Shown in pieces: positions 1 to 6,036 of a stretch of 6,311 bases of DNA; within the stretch, counting starts at the first letter, position 1; every line of letters begins with the position of its first letter. The translations under genes and the position numbers were made by a program. Below the pieces are notes generated by a model. It worked only from the letters and a program-made list of their open reading frames with translations. It was not told the DNA's origin and did not search any database. Source of the stretch: Actinomycetota bacterium (GTDB taxonomy: Bacteria > Actinomycetota > Humimicrobiia > Humimicrobiales > Humimicrobiaceae); contig JAHILC010000024.1 of the NCBI GenBank assembly GCA_018897225.1, forward strand, positions 1-6,311, written 5' to 3'.

Positions 1-112
1 AGACTCTATTCATGCTTACAGGATTACCCCGCAGATAGCTCCCTTTAGAGATAAGGTTAGCAAGATGTGAGCATGCCTGCTTAAGATCAGCATCCATGTA
101 TTTTCGGTTCAT
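1..112 (-). CDS. Unrecognised protein, N-terminal 37 residues only
   Basis: An open frame reads leftward from ATG at 112-110 to the window edge without a stop. It begins MNRKYMDADLKQACSHLANL and ends at the edge with GNPVSMNRV. The start is supported by an AGGAG site five bases upstream (plus-strand ctcct at 118-122) and by a promoter-like pair further up. The residues suggest a soluble, helical N-terminus with no signal peptide or membrane segment. I do not recognise the family. A small DNA-binding or metal-sensing regulator would suit the operator-like palindrome in its promoter, but that is a guess from context. It is divergent from the higBA locus. That it is a real gene is fairly likely; its function is unknown. 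Confidence 0.6.
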   Translation of the reverse strand, partial: MNRKYMDADLKQACSHLANLISKGSYLRGNPVSMNRV

Positions 113-126
113 AACTACTCCTATCT

Positions 127-155
127 AATATGATATGTATATTACATATCATATT
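127..155. promoter_or_regulatory. Perfect 13-bp inverted repeat, likely operator
   Basis: Arms AATATGATATGTA (127-139) and TACATATCATATT (143-155) are exact reverse complements around a 3-base centre, tat. The repeat lies just upstream of the ribosome binding site of the minus-strand gene and covers its probable -10 element. That is the classic position for a repressor dimer site. The repressor is not identified; the neighbouring minus-strand product is one candidate. Confidence 0.6.
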
Positions 156-171
156 TTAAGTAAAAAGTCAA
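143..171 (-). promoter_or_regulatory. Promoter candidate for the minus-strand gene
   Basis: Reading leftward, a -35-like TTGACT (171-166; five of six to TTGACA) is followed after 17 bases by TATGTA (148-143), a weak -10. The -10 sits inside the right arm of the 13-bp palindrome, so a protein bound there would block transcription. Confidence 0.45.
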
Positions 172-197
172 CGATTATTTGAATGCGAATTTGCTTT

Positions 198-227
198 TTT
201 ACTACAATAAGTGTTTTAGTGTATAAT
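198..227 (+). promoter_or_regulatory. Promoter candidate for higBA
   Basis: TTTACT (198-203) and a consensus TATAAT (222-227) are separated by 18 bases. Transcription would start near 234, just before the surviving higB frame, giving higA a long leader that contains the higB remnant. No clear HigA operator palindrome is visible here. Confidence 0.45.
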
Positions 228-406
228 TAAGATTAGTTTTGGAGTGCAAAAAAATAAGATGCAGAATTGCTGAGAAAATAGACACTCTCATCCCATGCCT
301 AAAGGCAAGGGCTTTCCCGTTAATAGTCGTAAGCGGGAATTGGAGAGTCACTTTTTATTTTAAACAAGGTGATGCTTATATTGTTGATTATTGTGACTAT
401 CACTAG
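227..406 (+). pseudogene. higB: Decayed HigB-type toxin (RelE superfamily)
   Basis: HigB toxins are ribosome-dependent mRNA endonucleases, normally about 90-100 residues and encoded just upstream of their antitoxin. The frame ending at TAG (404-406) closes with VSGNWRVTFYFKQGDAY followed by IVDYCDYH. This is the characteristic HigB C-terminus, GNWR(V/L)TF...GDA...VDY.DYH. The stop overlaps the AGGAGG site of higA, the normal higBA arrangement. The same frame is open only back to 227 (59 codons) and has no ATG; TTG at 239 is the only plausible start and lacks a Shine-Dalgarno site. The stretch KKIRCRIAEKIDTL (248-289) loosely resembles the middle of the family. About 14 residues then separate it from VSGNW where about 28 are expected, and HP...KGKGF, a partial match to the missing part, appears in another frame at 289-315. 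The N-terminal third is not found. I infer deletion plus frameshift, so the toxin is probably inactive. A functional short HigB is unlikely but not excluded. Confidence 0.72.
284..348. repeat. Stem-loop cluster inside the higB remnant
   Basis: ACTCTC (284-289) can pair with GAGAGT (343-348). Between them are a hairpin at 292-311 (CCC..GCCT / AGGC..GGG with a mismatched bulge) and a second at 314-339 (TTCCCGTT / AGCGGGAA, one G-U pair). The three stems could form a three-way junction in RNA. The first hairpin with its flanks, read on the minus strand as hairpin then GATGAGAGTGTC, resembles IS200/IS605-family right ends. That resemblance is from memory and untested, and no tnpA or tnpB lies in the window. 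Confidence 0.4.
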
Positions 407-415
407 GAGGTAAAA

Positions 416-745
416 ATGTTAACTAAAAGAAAACCAGTTCATCCGGGGAATCTTTTTAAAGAGGAAGTGTTAATTCCTTTAGGGCTTACAGTTACTCAAG
501 CAGCTGCAGGCCTTGGGGTGTCCAGAAAAGCCTTATCGGAGTTTTTAAACGGACACTCTTCTTTAAGCCCTGAAATGGCAATAAGAATAGGAAAGGCTAC
601 TAAGACGTCTCCAGAGAGTTGGCTAAATATGCAGACTAAATTAAATTTATGGAAAGTAGAGAAAAAGAATCCCGAAGTTATTCCTTTTCCGATTAAAGCA
701 AATGATGTAGAAAATAAAGATGAGCAAAAGAGTGCAATAATATAG
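416..745 (+). CDS. higA: HigA-family antitoxin, XRE-type helix-turn-helix
   Basis: A 109-residue protein of the HigA addiction-module antidote family, which binds the HigB toxin and represses its own promoter. The N-terminal signature R.P.HPG (residues 5-11) and LGL (22-24) lead into the helix-turn-helix. The support helix is VTQAAAGLG (26-34) and the recognition helix SRKALSEFLNG (36-46). SLSPEMAIRIGKA (49-61) and WLNMQTKLNLW (69-79) follow, both typical of the family. The tail after residue 80 is charged and somewhat longer than usual. The start at 416 has AGGAGG (405-410) five bases upstream, overlapping the higB stop. The reading frame is intact although the partner toxin is damaged. The protein may therefore persist as an orphan repressor, or protect against HigB toxins encoded elsewhere. 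Family assignment is very secure; the continued function is inference. Confidence 0.92.
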   Translation: MLTKRKPVHPGNLFKEEVLIPLGLTVTQAAAGLGVSRKALSEFLNGHSSLSPEMAIRIGKATKTSPESWLNMQTKLNLWKVEKKNPEVIPFPIKANDVENKDEQKSAII

Positions 746-759
746 GGTGTATGTTAAGG

Positions 760-818
760 TAGTCTAAATTTATTTCTCTATGACGATCAAGCTTGATTTC
801 TATTTTTTTAGATTACTA
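760..818 (+). terminator. Possible weak terminator after higA
   Basis: TAGTCTAAA (760-768) pairs with TTTAGA..CTA (807-818) across a 3-base bulge. Inside lies the palindrome ATCAAGCTTGAT (786-797), followed by the T-rich run at 798-809. The stems are A+T-rich, so intrinsic termination would be weak. Confidence 0.3.
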
Positions 819-834
819 TTTGAATGTTTATAAT
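807..834 (+). promoter_or_regulatory. Promoter candidate for the E1 gene
   Basis: A consensus TATAAT (829-834) is preceded, 16 bases upstream, by TTTAGA (807-812; four of six to TTGACA). It would give a leader of about 60 bases before the start codon. The -35 overlaps the possible higA terminator stem. No -24/-12 (sigma-54) element of the kind found before many acetoin dehydrogenase operons is visible. Confidence 0.4.
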
Positions 835-901
835 TTCTGTCTTTATATTCTTTAAGTTTCAATAAAGAGGCTGGTAGTATTAATAATATTTAGGAGAATC
901 T

Positions 902-3241
902 ATGGTTAAAGAAATCAGATCAGTTTTCGAATGCAAACGGGACAATTTAAAATTAAAGCCCATTCCAGTGTGCAGTTACCAAAAAAGTATTGATGATGAG
1001 ATAAAAGAGTCTAACCTTACCCGGGAAGAAGCCTTAGAACTTCTGGAACAAATGTATATGATAAGAGAACTGGAAGATATGCTGGTCCAGATAAAAGCAG
1101 GTCTATATAAACCTCTACAAAAATTTTCATATACAGGACCTACCCATCTCTCTATTGGACAGGAAGCCACTGCTGCAGGCCCTATTTCTGCTATTGGCAT
1201 AAATGACTATATTACCAGCTCCCACCGGGGACACGGTGATGCTATAGCGAAAGGTTATAATATGATAAAGTCCATGGATGATGACAACCTGTTAAAGTTT
1301 CTGGAGTCTAGGGAAGAATACATAGAAGCTATAGGTGAAAATTACCATAGTAGTGACTCAAGAGAAGTACTGGAAGAAAAAGCTCTTATGCTGCATACCT
1401 ACCGTATGATCGCAGAGCTTTTTGGTAAAGCCCACGGTTACTGTAGAGGAGTAGGCGGAGGTATGCATATTGCTGACTTTGAGCTGGGGCATCTTGGTGC
1501 CAATGCCATAGTAGGAGGCCATGTGCCTATAGCAGTAGGGGCAGCTATGTCCGTTAGATATAAAAAACAGGACAGCCTAGTACTGTGTCTTGCCGGGGAT
1601 GGGGCGTTCAGCAATGGAGTGGTGCTTGAGTCGTTAAACATTGCCGCTATGGCACAGTTTAAAAATGGGCTTATGAGTAGAAAATTTGGAGTACCCATAA
1701 TCTTTGGTATAGTAAATAACCAGTATGCTATGTCTGGCCAATCAGCAGGTGAGATCACAGGTGTTGATTTTCTGGCAGCCAGGGCTGCTGGGTTTGATAA
1801 TGACTTGATGCATGCAGAAGTAGTAGACGGTATGGATGTACTTGCTTCAAGGGATGCTGTAAAAAGGGCCAAAGAGATAATCAAAAAAGGAAAAGGACCT
1901 GTGCTAATAGAGTTTATGACTTACCGTTATAAAGGACACAGTCTGTCAGATCCTTTGACCTACCGGGACCGTGATGAACTAGCCCAGTGGAGAGATAGAG
2001 ATGCCATAGCAACTTTTGAAGAGAAGCTAAAAGAAGCAAAATTCCCCAAAGACCAGGGTGGAAAGATCACTCCTGAAGATATAAAAGCTTTAAATAAAAA
2101 AGTTTATGACAGAAATGCAGCTATGGCAAGGTATGCCGCAGATGTAGATTTTCCTGAGGACAGCAGTATGCTAACCCACCTGTTTTCTTTGAAAACTGAA
2201 GATGGAGTACCAAAAGAGTTTTCTAATTCCAAACCACTATCACCTATCCCCAAATATAAAAGAGATGACAACGGCCAGATAAATGCCCGTTTTGCCATAA
2301 GAGAAGCCATAATAGAGGAGATGGCCAGAGATAGCAGGGTGGTTACTTTTGGAGAAGATATTGCTGATTACGGGGGAGCTTTTGGAGTAACTAATGACCT
2401 GCTTAAGACTTTTGGCAGGGACCGTGTCTTCAACATATCTATTTCTGAAGCAGGCATGGTAGGGGCAGCAGTTGGAATGGCTATGACAGGACTAAAACCC
2501 ATTGTAGAGATCATGTACAATGACTTTATAATGCAAGCATTGGATCAGATCGGGAACCAGGCAGCCAAGTGGAGCTATATGTCCGGAGGTCAAATAAGTG
2601 TTCCCATGGTCTTAAGGACTACCATTGGAGGGGGGAAGGGTTATGCCGGGCAGCACTCTCAATCCCTGGAGGCTCTAGTTACCCATATACCTGGCCTTAA
2701 AGTGGTGGCTCCTGCTTCTCCCTATGACTTTAAGGGACTCTTGAAATCAGCCATAAGAGATGATAATCCTGTTATATTTTTTGAGCATCAGCTTATCTAT
2801 AATAGCCTGGGAGTAGTTCCTGAAGAAGAATACATGATTCCGCTTGGAAAAGCCAGTGTAGTAAGGGAGGGAACCGATATCACTATTGTCTGCTGGTCAT
2901 ATATGGTGGAACAGTCTCTGAATGCAGCTAAAATACTAGAAGAAGATGGAATATCAGCAGAGGTAATAGATATAAGAACTCTGGTACCATTAGATATTGA
3001 TACCATTGCAGATTCTGTAAAAAAGACTAACCAAGTGGTAGTAACTGCCCAAGAAGTTGCCCAGAGTGGTTTTATGTCAGAAATAATCACCCAGATACAG
3101 GAAGTTGCATTTGACTGGCTGGACGGACCTATCCAAAGGCTGGGAGCTCCCAATGGCATTCCACCATCTGCCCAAAATCTGGAAAAGCTTTTTCTACCTG
3201 ATGCAGAAAAACTTGTTAGAGTTATAAAGGAAAAATATTAA
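902..3241 (+). CDS. Fused alpha-beta E1 of a 2-oxo acid/acetoin dehydrogenase
   Basis: A 779-residue thiamine-diphosphate enzyme. The E1 component decarboxylates pyruvate or another 2-oxo acid (or cleaves acetoin) and passes the acyl group to lipoyl-E2. The alpha half spans about 40-425: SSHRGHGDAIAKG (106-118), GGGMH (185-189), the thiamine-diphosphate motif GDGAF...NN (232-273) and the loop YRYKGHSLSDP (341-351). The beta half spans about 460-779: GED (484-486; Glu485 probably the cofactor-activating residue), ISEAGMVGAAVG (514-525), GQHSQS (583-588; His585 matches the E1-beta active-site His) and C-terminal APNGIPPSAQNLEKLF (749-764). A linker at about 425-460 joins them; most relatives have two separate chains. 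Relative to typical E1-alpha there are extra residues at about 119-167 and about 11 between GDG and NN. AGGAG at 892-896, five bases before ATG, supports the start. No E2 or E3 gene follows. Beta-half motifs look acetoin/pyruvate-like, but the substrate is not determined. Catalytic motifs are intact, so it is probably active. Confidence 0.93.
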   Translation: MVKEIRSVFECKRDNLKLKPIPVCSYQKSIDDEIKESNLTREEALELLEQMYMIRELEDMLVQIKAGLYKPLQKFSYTGPTHLSIGQEATAAGPISAIGINDYITSSHRGHGDAIAKGYNMIKSMDDDNLLKFLESREEYIEAIGENYHSSDSREVLEEKALMLHTYRMIAELFGKAHGYCRGVGGGMHIADFELGHLGANAIVGGHVPIAVGAAMSVRYKKQDSLVLCLAGDGAFSNGVVLESLNIAAMAQFKNGLMSRKFGVPIIFGIVNNQYAMSGQSAGEITGVDFLAARAAGFDNDLMHAEVVDGMDVLASRDAVKRAKEIIKKGKGPVLIEFMTYRYKGHSLSDPLTYRDRDELAQWRDRDAIATFEEKLKEAKFPKDQGGKITPEDIKALNKKVYDRNAAMARYAADVDFPEDSSMLTHLFSLKTEDGVPKEFSNSKPLSPIPKYKRDDNGQINARFAIREAIIEEMARDSRVVTFGEDIADYGGAFGVTNDLLKTFGRDRVFNISISEAGMVGAAVGMAMTGLKPIVEIMYNDFIMQALDQIGNQAAKWSYMSGGQISVPMVLRTTIGGGKGYAGQHSQSLEALVTHIPGLKVVAPASPYDFKGLLKSAIRDDNPVIFFEHQLIYNSLGVVPEEEYMIPLGKASVVREGTDITIVCWSYMVEQSLNAAKILEEDGISAEVIDIRTLVPLDIDTIADSVKKTNQVVVTAQEVAQSGFMSEIITQIQEVAFDWLDGPIQRLGAPNGIPPSAQNLEKLFLPDAEKLVRVIKEKY

Positions 3242-3251
3242 AAATAATATC

Positions 3252-3284
3252 AGGGTTATGATTTACTTAAAGCCCTTTTTCTTC
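3252..3284 (+). terminator. Probable intrinsic terminator after the E1 gene
   Basis: AGGGTT (3252-3257) pairs with AGCCCT (3271-3276) as a 6-bp stem with one G-U pair and a 13-base loop. It is followed at once by TTTTCTTCT. It lies 11 bases after the E1 stop and would separate that gene from the polyol-phosphate operon. The large loop makes its strength modest. Confidence 0.42.
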
Positions 3285-3306
3285 TAAGAAAACGTATATA
3301 ACTTCG

Positions 3307-3333
3307 GTAATTCTTATTACTATATCACTATAG
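3307..3333. repeat. Two abutting short inverted repeats upstream of the polyol operon
   Basis: GTAAT-tctt-ATTAC (3307-3320) and CTATA-tcac-TATAG (3320-3333) are perfect 5-bp inverted repeats with 4-base centres, placed head to tail and sharing one base. They lie about 100 bases upstream of the first operon gene and could be binding sites for a sugar-responsive regulator. In A+T-rich DNA such short repeats can arise by chance. Confidence 0.25.
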
Positions 3334-3344
3334 CGGAGTCATGA

Positions 3345-3373
3345 TTATATTATTAAATATAATATTATATAAT
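3345..3373 (+). promoter_or_regulatory. Weak promoter candidate for the polyol-phosphate operon
   Basis: Two overlapping-region TATAAT hexamers (3358-3363 and 3368-3373) lie in a very A+T-rich stretch. Neither has a good -35; TTATAT (3345-3350) is 17 bases before the second. An activator-dependent promoter would fit, but the call is weak. Confidence 0.25.
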
Positions 3374-3428
3374 TTTAATAAATTCTATTTTGTAAAGAAA
3401 AATATGAAATAAGGATAATTTTTAAAAA

Positions 3429-4631
3429 ATGAAAAAGCTAATTTTATTTGGGGCCGGCAAAATCGGACGATCATTTATTGGACAATTGTTTAGTCTATCT
3501 GGTTATGAAGTAGTCTTCGTAGATATTTTAGAGCCAATAATTGAAGCATTAAATAAAAGAGGATTTTATAATGTTGTTATAAAAGGCGATAAGGAAGAGA
3601 TAATAAAAGTTACTAATGTACGAGGAATCCTAGCATCAGATAAGGAAAAAGTAATAGAAGAAGTAAGTACTTCTGACATGGTTGCATCTGCTGTTGGCAA
3701 TAATGCTTTGCCTTATATTATTCCTTTAATAGCAGGAGGATTAATAAAAAGATTTAGCAAGGACAGAAATCTTCCTCTTGATATAATTATAGCTGAAAAC
3801 ATGAGAGATGCAGCGGAATATTTTGAAAAAGAAATTGTTAAAATTGTTGAGAATGATTATCCATTAAAGAAATTAGTTGGGCTTGTGGAAACTAGTATTG
3901 GTAAAATGGTTCCAATAATGTCAAAAAAGGATATTGATGAAGATATATTACAGATTTTTGCTGAATCATATAATAATCTAATCTTAGATAAAAAAGCTTT
4001 TAAAAATCCAATACCCAATGTTAAAGGTCTTTCTCCAAAAGATAACATGAAGGCATGGGTTGACAGAAAGTTATTTATTCACAATCTTGGCCATGCTACG
4101 ATTTCATATATGGGGTATTTGTATGATAAAAAATTTGTCTATTTATATGAGGCATTAGCTATAAGAGAATTATACAATCAAACCAAAGAAACAATGATGC
4201 AAGCATCAGAGATATTAATGAAAGAATATCCTAGTGAGTTTACAAGTAAAGATTTGGAAGACCATATTGATGATTTATTAAAGCGATTTTTGAATAAGGC
4301 CTTAGGAGATACAATTTATAGAGTTGGGAAAGATTTATTGAGAAAATTAGGGCCAGAGGATAGATTGGTTGGAGCTATAAAAAAAGGATTAACGCACAAT
4401 ATTAATATAGATAAAATTATTTATGCATTGGTTTGCGGTTTTTATTTTAGAGCTACTGATGAATCAGGTACTATGTTTGATAGGGATATTGAATTTGTTG
4501 CAAAATATTTTAAAAACAGCATAGAGTATGTACTGGTAAATGTTTGTGGATTCGATAAGAGTAAGCACAAAGACATATTTGAAAAATGTAAAAAATATTC
4601 AGAAAAAATTAAAATATTATATAAAATATAA
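3429..4631 (+). CDS. Mannitol-1-phosphate 5-dehydrogenase-like polyol-phosphate dehydrogenase
   Basis: A 400-residue member of the polyol-specific long-chain dehydrogenase family. These are cytoplasmic, metal-independent NAD enzymes that interconvert a polyol (phosphate) and a ketose (phosphate). The Rossmann motif GAGKIGR (8-14) is at the N-terminus, as in MtlD (about 382 residues). Then come IAENM (121-125), ETSIGKMVP (154-162) and the catalytic signature KLFIHNLGH (214-222). In that signature Lys214, Asn219 and His222 match the Lys/Asn/His triad of the family. VGKDLLRKLGPEDRL (299-313) and FRATDE (340-345) complete the C-terminal domain. The nearest ribosome binding site, AAGGA (3411-3415), is 13 bases before ATG, a long spacing; the Rossmann fold so close to Met1 still makes this start convincing. 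It is the first gene of a two-gene operon. The sequence is divergent from enterobacterial MtlD, so the substrate could be mannitol-1-phosphate, glucitol-6-phosphate or another polyol phosphate. I therefore give no gene symbol. Confidence 0.88.
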   Translation: MKKLILFGAGKIGRSFIGQLFSLSGYEVVFVDILEPIIEALNKRGFYNVVIKGDKEEIIKVTNVRGILASDKEKVIEEVSTSDMVASAVGNNALPYIIPLIAGGLIKRFSKDRNLPLDIIIAENMRDAAEYFEKEIVKIVENDYPLKKLVGLVETSIGKMVPIMSKKDIDEDILQIFAESYNNLILDKKAFKNPIPNVKGLSPKDNMKAWVDRKLFIHNLGHATISYMGYLYDKKFVYLYEALAIRELYNQTKETMMQASEILMKEYPSEFTSKDLEDHIDDLLKRFLNKALGDTIYRVGKDLLRKLGPEDRLVGAIKKGLTHNINIDKIIYALVCGFYFRATDESGTMFDRDIEFVAKYFKNSIEYVLVNVCGFDKSKHKDIFEKCKKYSEKIKILYKI

Positions 4632-4641
4632 AGAAATATAT

Positions 4642-5928
4642 ATGAGTAAGCTAGAAAAATATATAAATGATTTTCAAGATTATAAAATCCCAAAAAAAAT
4701 GAAGGCAACAGTATTATCTGGAATTGGATTTGAAAATATTTCAGTAAAGGAAGTACCAGTCCCAACAGTAAGTCCAAAACAGTTATTAGCTCGTGTAGAT
4801 GCTGCTGGTGTTTGTACATCAATATTAAAAATAATTGAACAAGGTGCTGAGCACAAATATTTTAATGGATGGGATCCAGCAAAATGGCCTACTATCTTGG
4901 GAGATGAAAGTTCTCTAACAATAGTAAAAGTTGGAAGAGAACTTGAAGGCAAGTATTTTACAGGTAAACGTTATGGAATTCAGCCAGCAGTTGCTCATAG
5001 GCCAATAAATCATCTTGAAAGATATAATAATAATGGTAAAGGTATGGAAAAAACAGCAGTTGGATATACCTTATCTGGCCTATTGGCGGAATACATGTTG
5101 ATTCAGGAAGAGGTTATAGAAGGTGGTTGTCTTGTCCCTTTACCGGATGATAATTTGGCTTATTTTGAAGTATCAATGGCTGAACCTATTTCTTGTGTTA
5201 TATCAGCTCAAACTCGTCATATTCATTTTTATAAGGATTACCTGCAATCTCCCAGATATGCAAAATTGGGAATAAAAGAAGATGGGGTTTGTATTGTTGT
5301 TGGCGCTGGTGCTATGGGATTAATACATATCGAGTTAGCAATGAGATTTAGGCCTAAAATTTTAATAGTAAATGATTTGTTAGAAGAAAGATTAAGCTGG
5401 GTTGATAAAGTATTAAAACCAAAGGCAGGGAAAAAGGGAATAAAACTAATAACGGTAACTCCAGATAAGATTTATGATTTATTAACTAATGTTTCAAATG
5501 GCAAAATGGCGGATGACATAATATTAGCAGTAGGAATTAAGCAAGTTCAACAGGAAGCTTTTAAATGGCTTGGTTTTGGTGGGGTTATAAATTTATTTGG
5601 AGGCTTAAAAAAAGGAGATTCGTTATTAAAAATTGATAATATGAAAGTTCATTATGAAGAAATAAAAGTTGCTGGTTCTTCTGGTGGCGATCCGGCAGAT
5701 TATATCGAAACTTTAGAGGCTATTAATAATAATGATATAGATGCAGGAAATTATGTTGCAGCAGTAGGAAGCATTGATAATTCGATTAAGGTTTTAAATA
5801 TGATAAAAAATAATCAGATTCAAGGTAAAGCTATTTTATATCCACATATAAAACAGATGGATTTAAAAATGGTAAATTATTGGAGCAAAGAAAAAGAAAA
5901 TAAATTTTTGGAAAAGAATTTAAAATGA
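4642..5928 (+). CDS. Medium-chain dehydrogenase, L-sorbose-1-phosphate reductase/polyol dehydrogenase type
   Basis: A 428-residue protein of the medium-chain (zinc-type) alcohol dehydrogenase superfamily. It has an N-terminal GroES-like domain (about 20-175), a Rossmann domain with VVGAGAMG (219-226) and a C-terminal return to the catalytic fold ending near GKAILYP (395-401). AAGVCTS (54-60) carries the first zinc ligand, Cys58, and AEPIS (180-184) a likely acidic ligand, Glu181. The usual GHE is GDE (87-89), so the zinc-ligand His is Asp. The four-Cys structural zinc lobe is absent. Overall layout resembles SorE-like enzymes that reduce L-sorbose-1-phosphate to glucitol-6-phosphate, from memory only. 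The start at 4642 follows the previous stop by 10 bases and lacks a strong ribosome site, so translational coupling is likely. An earlier in-frame ATG at 4540 would overlap the upstream gene by 92 bases and is unlikely. ATG at 4699, nearer the domain start, cannot be excluded. Confidence 0.82.
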   Translation: MSKLEKYINDFQDYKIPKKMKATVLSGIGFENISVKEVPVPTVSPKQLLARVDAAGVCTSILKIIEQGAEHKYFNGWDPAKWPTILGDESSLTIVKVGRELEGKYFTGKRYGIQPAVAHRPINHLERYNNNGKGMEKTAVGYTLSGLLAEYMLIQEEVIEGGCLVPLPDDNLAYFEVSMAEPISCVISAQTRHIHFYKDYLQSPRYAKLGIKEDGVCIVVGAGAMGLIHIELAMRFRPKILIVNDLLEERLSWVDKVLKPKAGKKGIKLITVTPDKIYDLLTNVSNGKMADDIILAVGIKQVQQEAFKWLGFGGVINLFGGLKKGDSLLKIDNMKVHYEEIKVAGSSGGDPADYIETLEAINNNDIDAGNYVAAVGSIDNSIKVLNMIKNNQIQGKAILYPHIKQMDLKMVNYWSKEKENKFLEKNLK

Positions 5929-5963
5929 TAGTTTTAATGGATAAAATGCTAATGAACAGTAAT

Positions 5964-5993
5964 ATTTTATATTAGGCGTTATGATAAAATTTT
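5964..5993 (+). terminator. Weak terminator-like hairpin after the polyol operon
   Basis: ATTTTAT (5964-5970) and ATAAAAT (5984-5990) are exact inverted repeats around a 13-base loop, followed by TTT. The stem has no G-C pair, so it is at best a weak terminator. Confidence 0.22.
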
Positions 5994-5994
5994 A

Positions 5995-6023
5995 TTGAGT
6001 CAATATTTAATTTAATCTATCAT
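5995..6023 (+). promoter_or_regulatory. Promoter candidate reading into the GC-richer island
   Basis: TTGAGT (5995-6000; four of six) and TATCAT (6018-6023; five of six) are 17 bases apart. A transcript starting near 6030 would carry the inverted repeats of 6028-6110 as a leader or short RNA before the gene at 6281. Confidence 0.3.
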
Positions 6024-6036
6024 CATCACTTTTAAC

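Noticed and set aside
284..348. Three-way-junction RNA that could be a riboswitch controlling higA
   Set aside because: The segment is better explained as damaged higB coding sequence. I see no conserved core of a known riboswitch class, and no expression platform next to the higA ribosome site.
819..901. Sigma-54 promoter upstream of the E1 gene, as in acetoin operons
   Set aside because: No GG and GC pair with the required -24/-12 spacing is present.
1438..1884. 148-codon open frame on the minus strand inside the E1 gene
   Set aside because: It lies opposite strongly conserved E1-alpha motifs, has no ribosome site and resembles no protein; it is a shadow of the real gene.
4540..4641. 34-codon N-terminal extension of the second dehydrogenase
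   Set aside because: It would overlap the upstream gene by 92 bases, has no ribosome site and reads as low-complexity Lys/Tyr sequence in a shifted frame of the previous gene.
4442..4822. 126-codon minus-strand open frame with hydrophobic stretches
   Set aside because: It spans the junction of two well-supported plus-strand genes. Its Leu/Ile/Phe-rich composition follows from the reverse complement of A+T-rich Lys/Asn/Glu codons.
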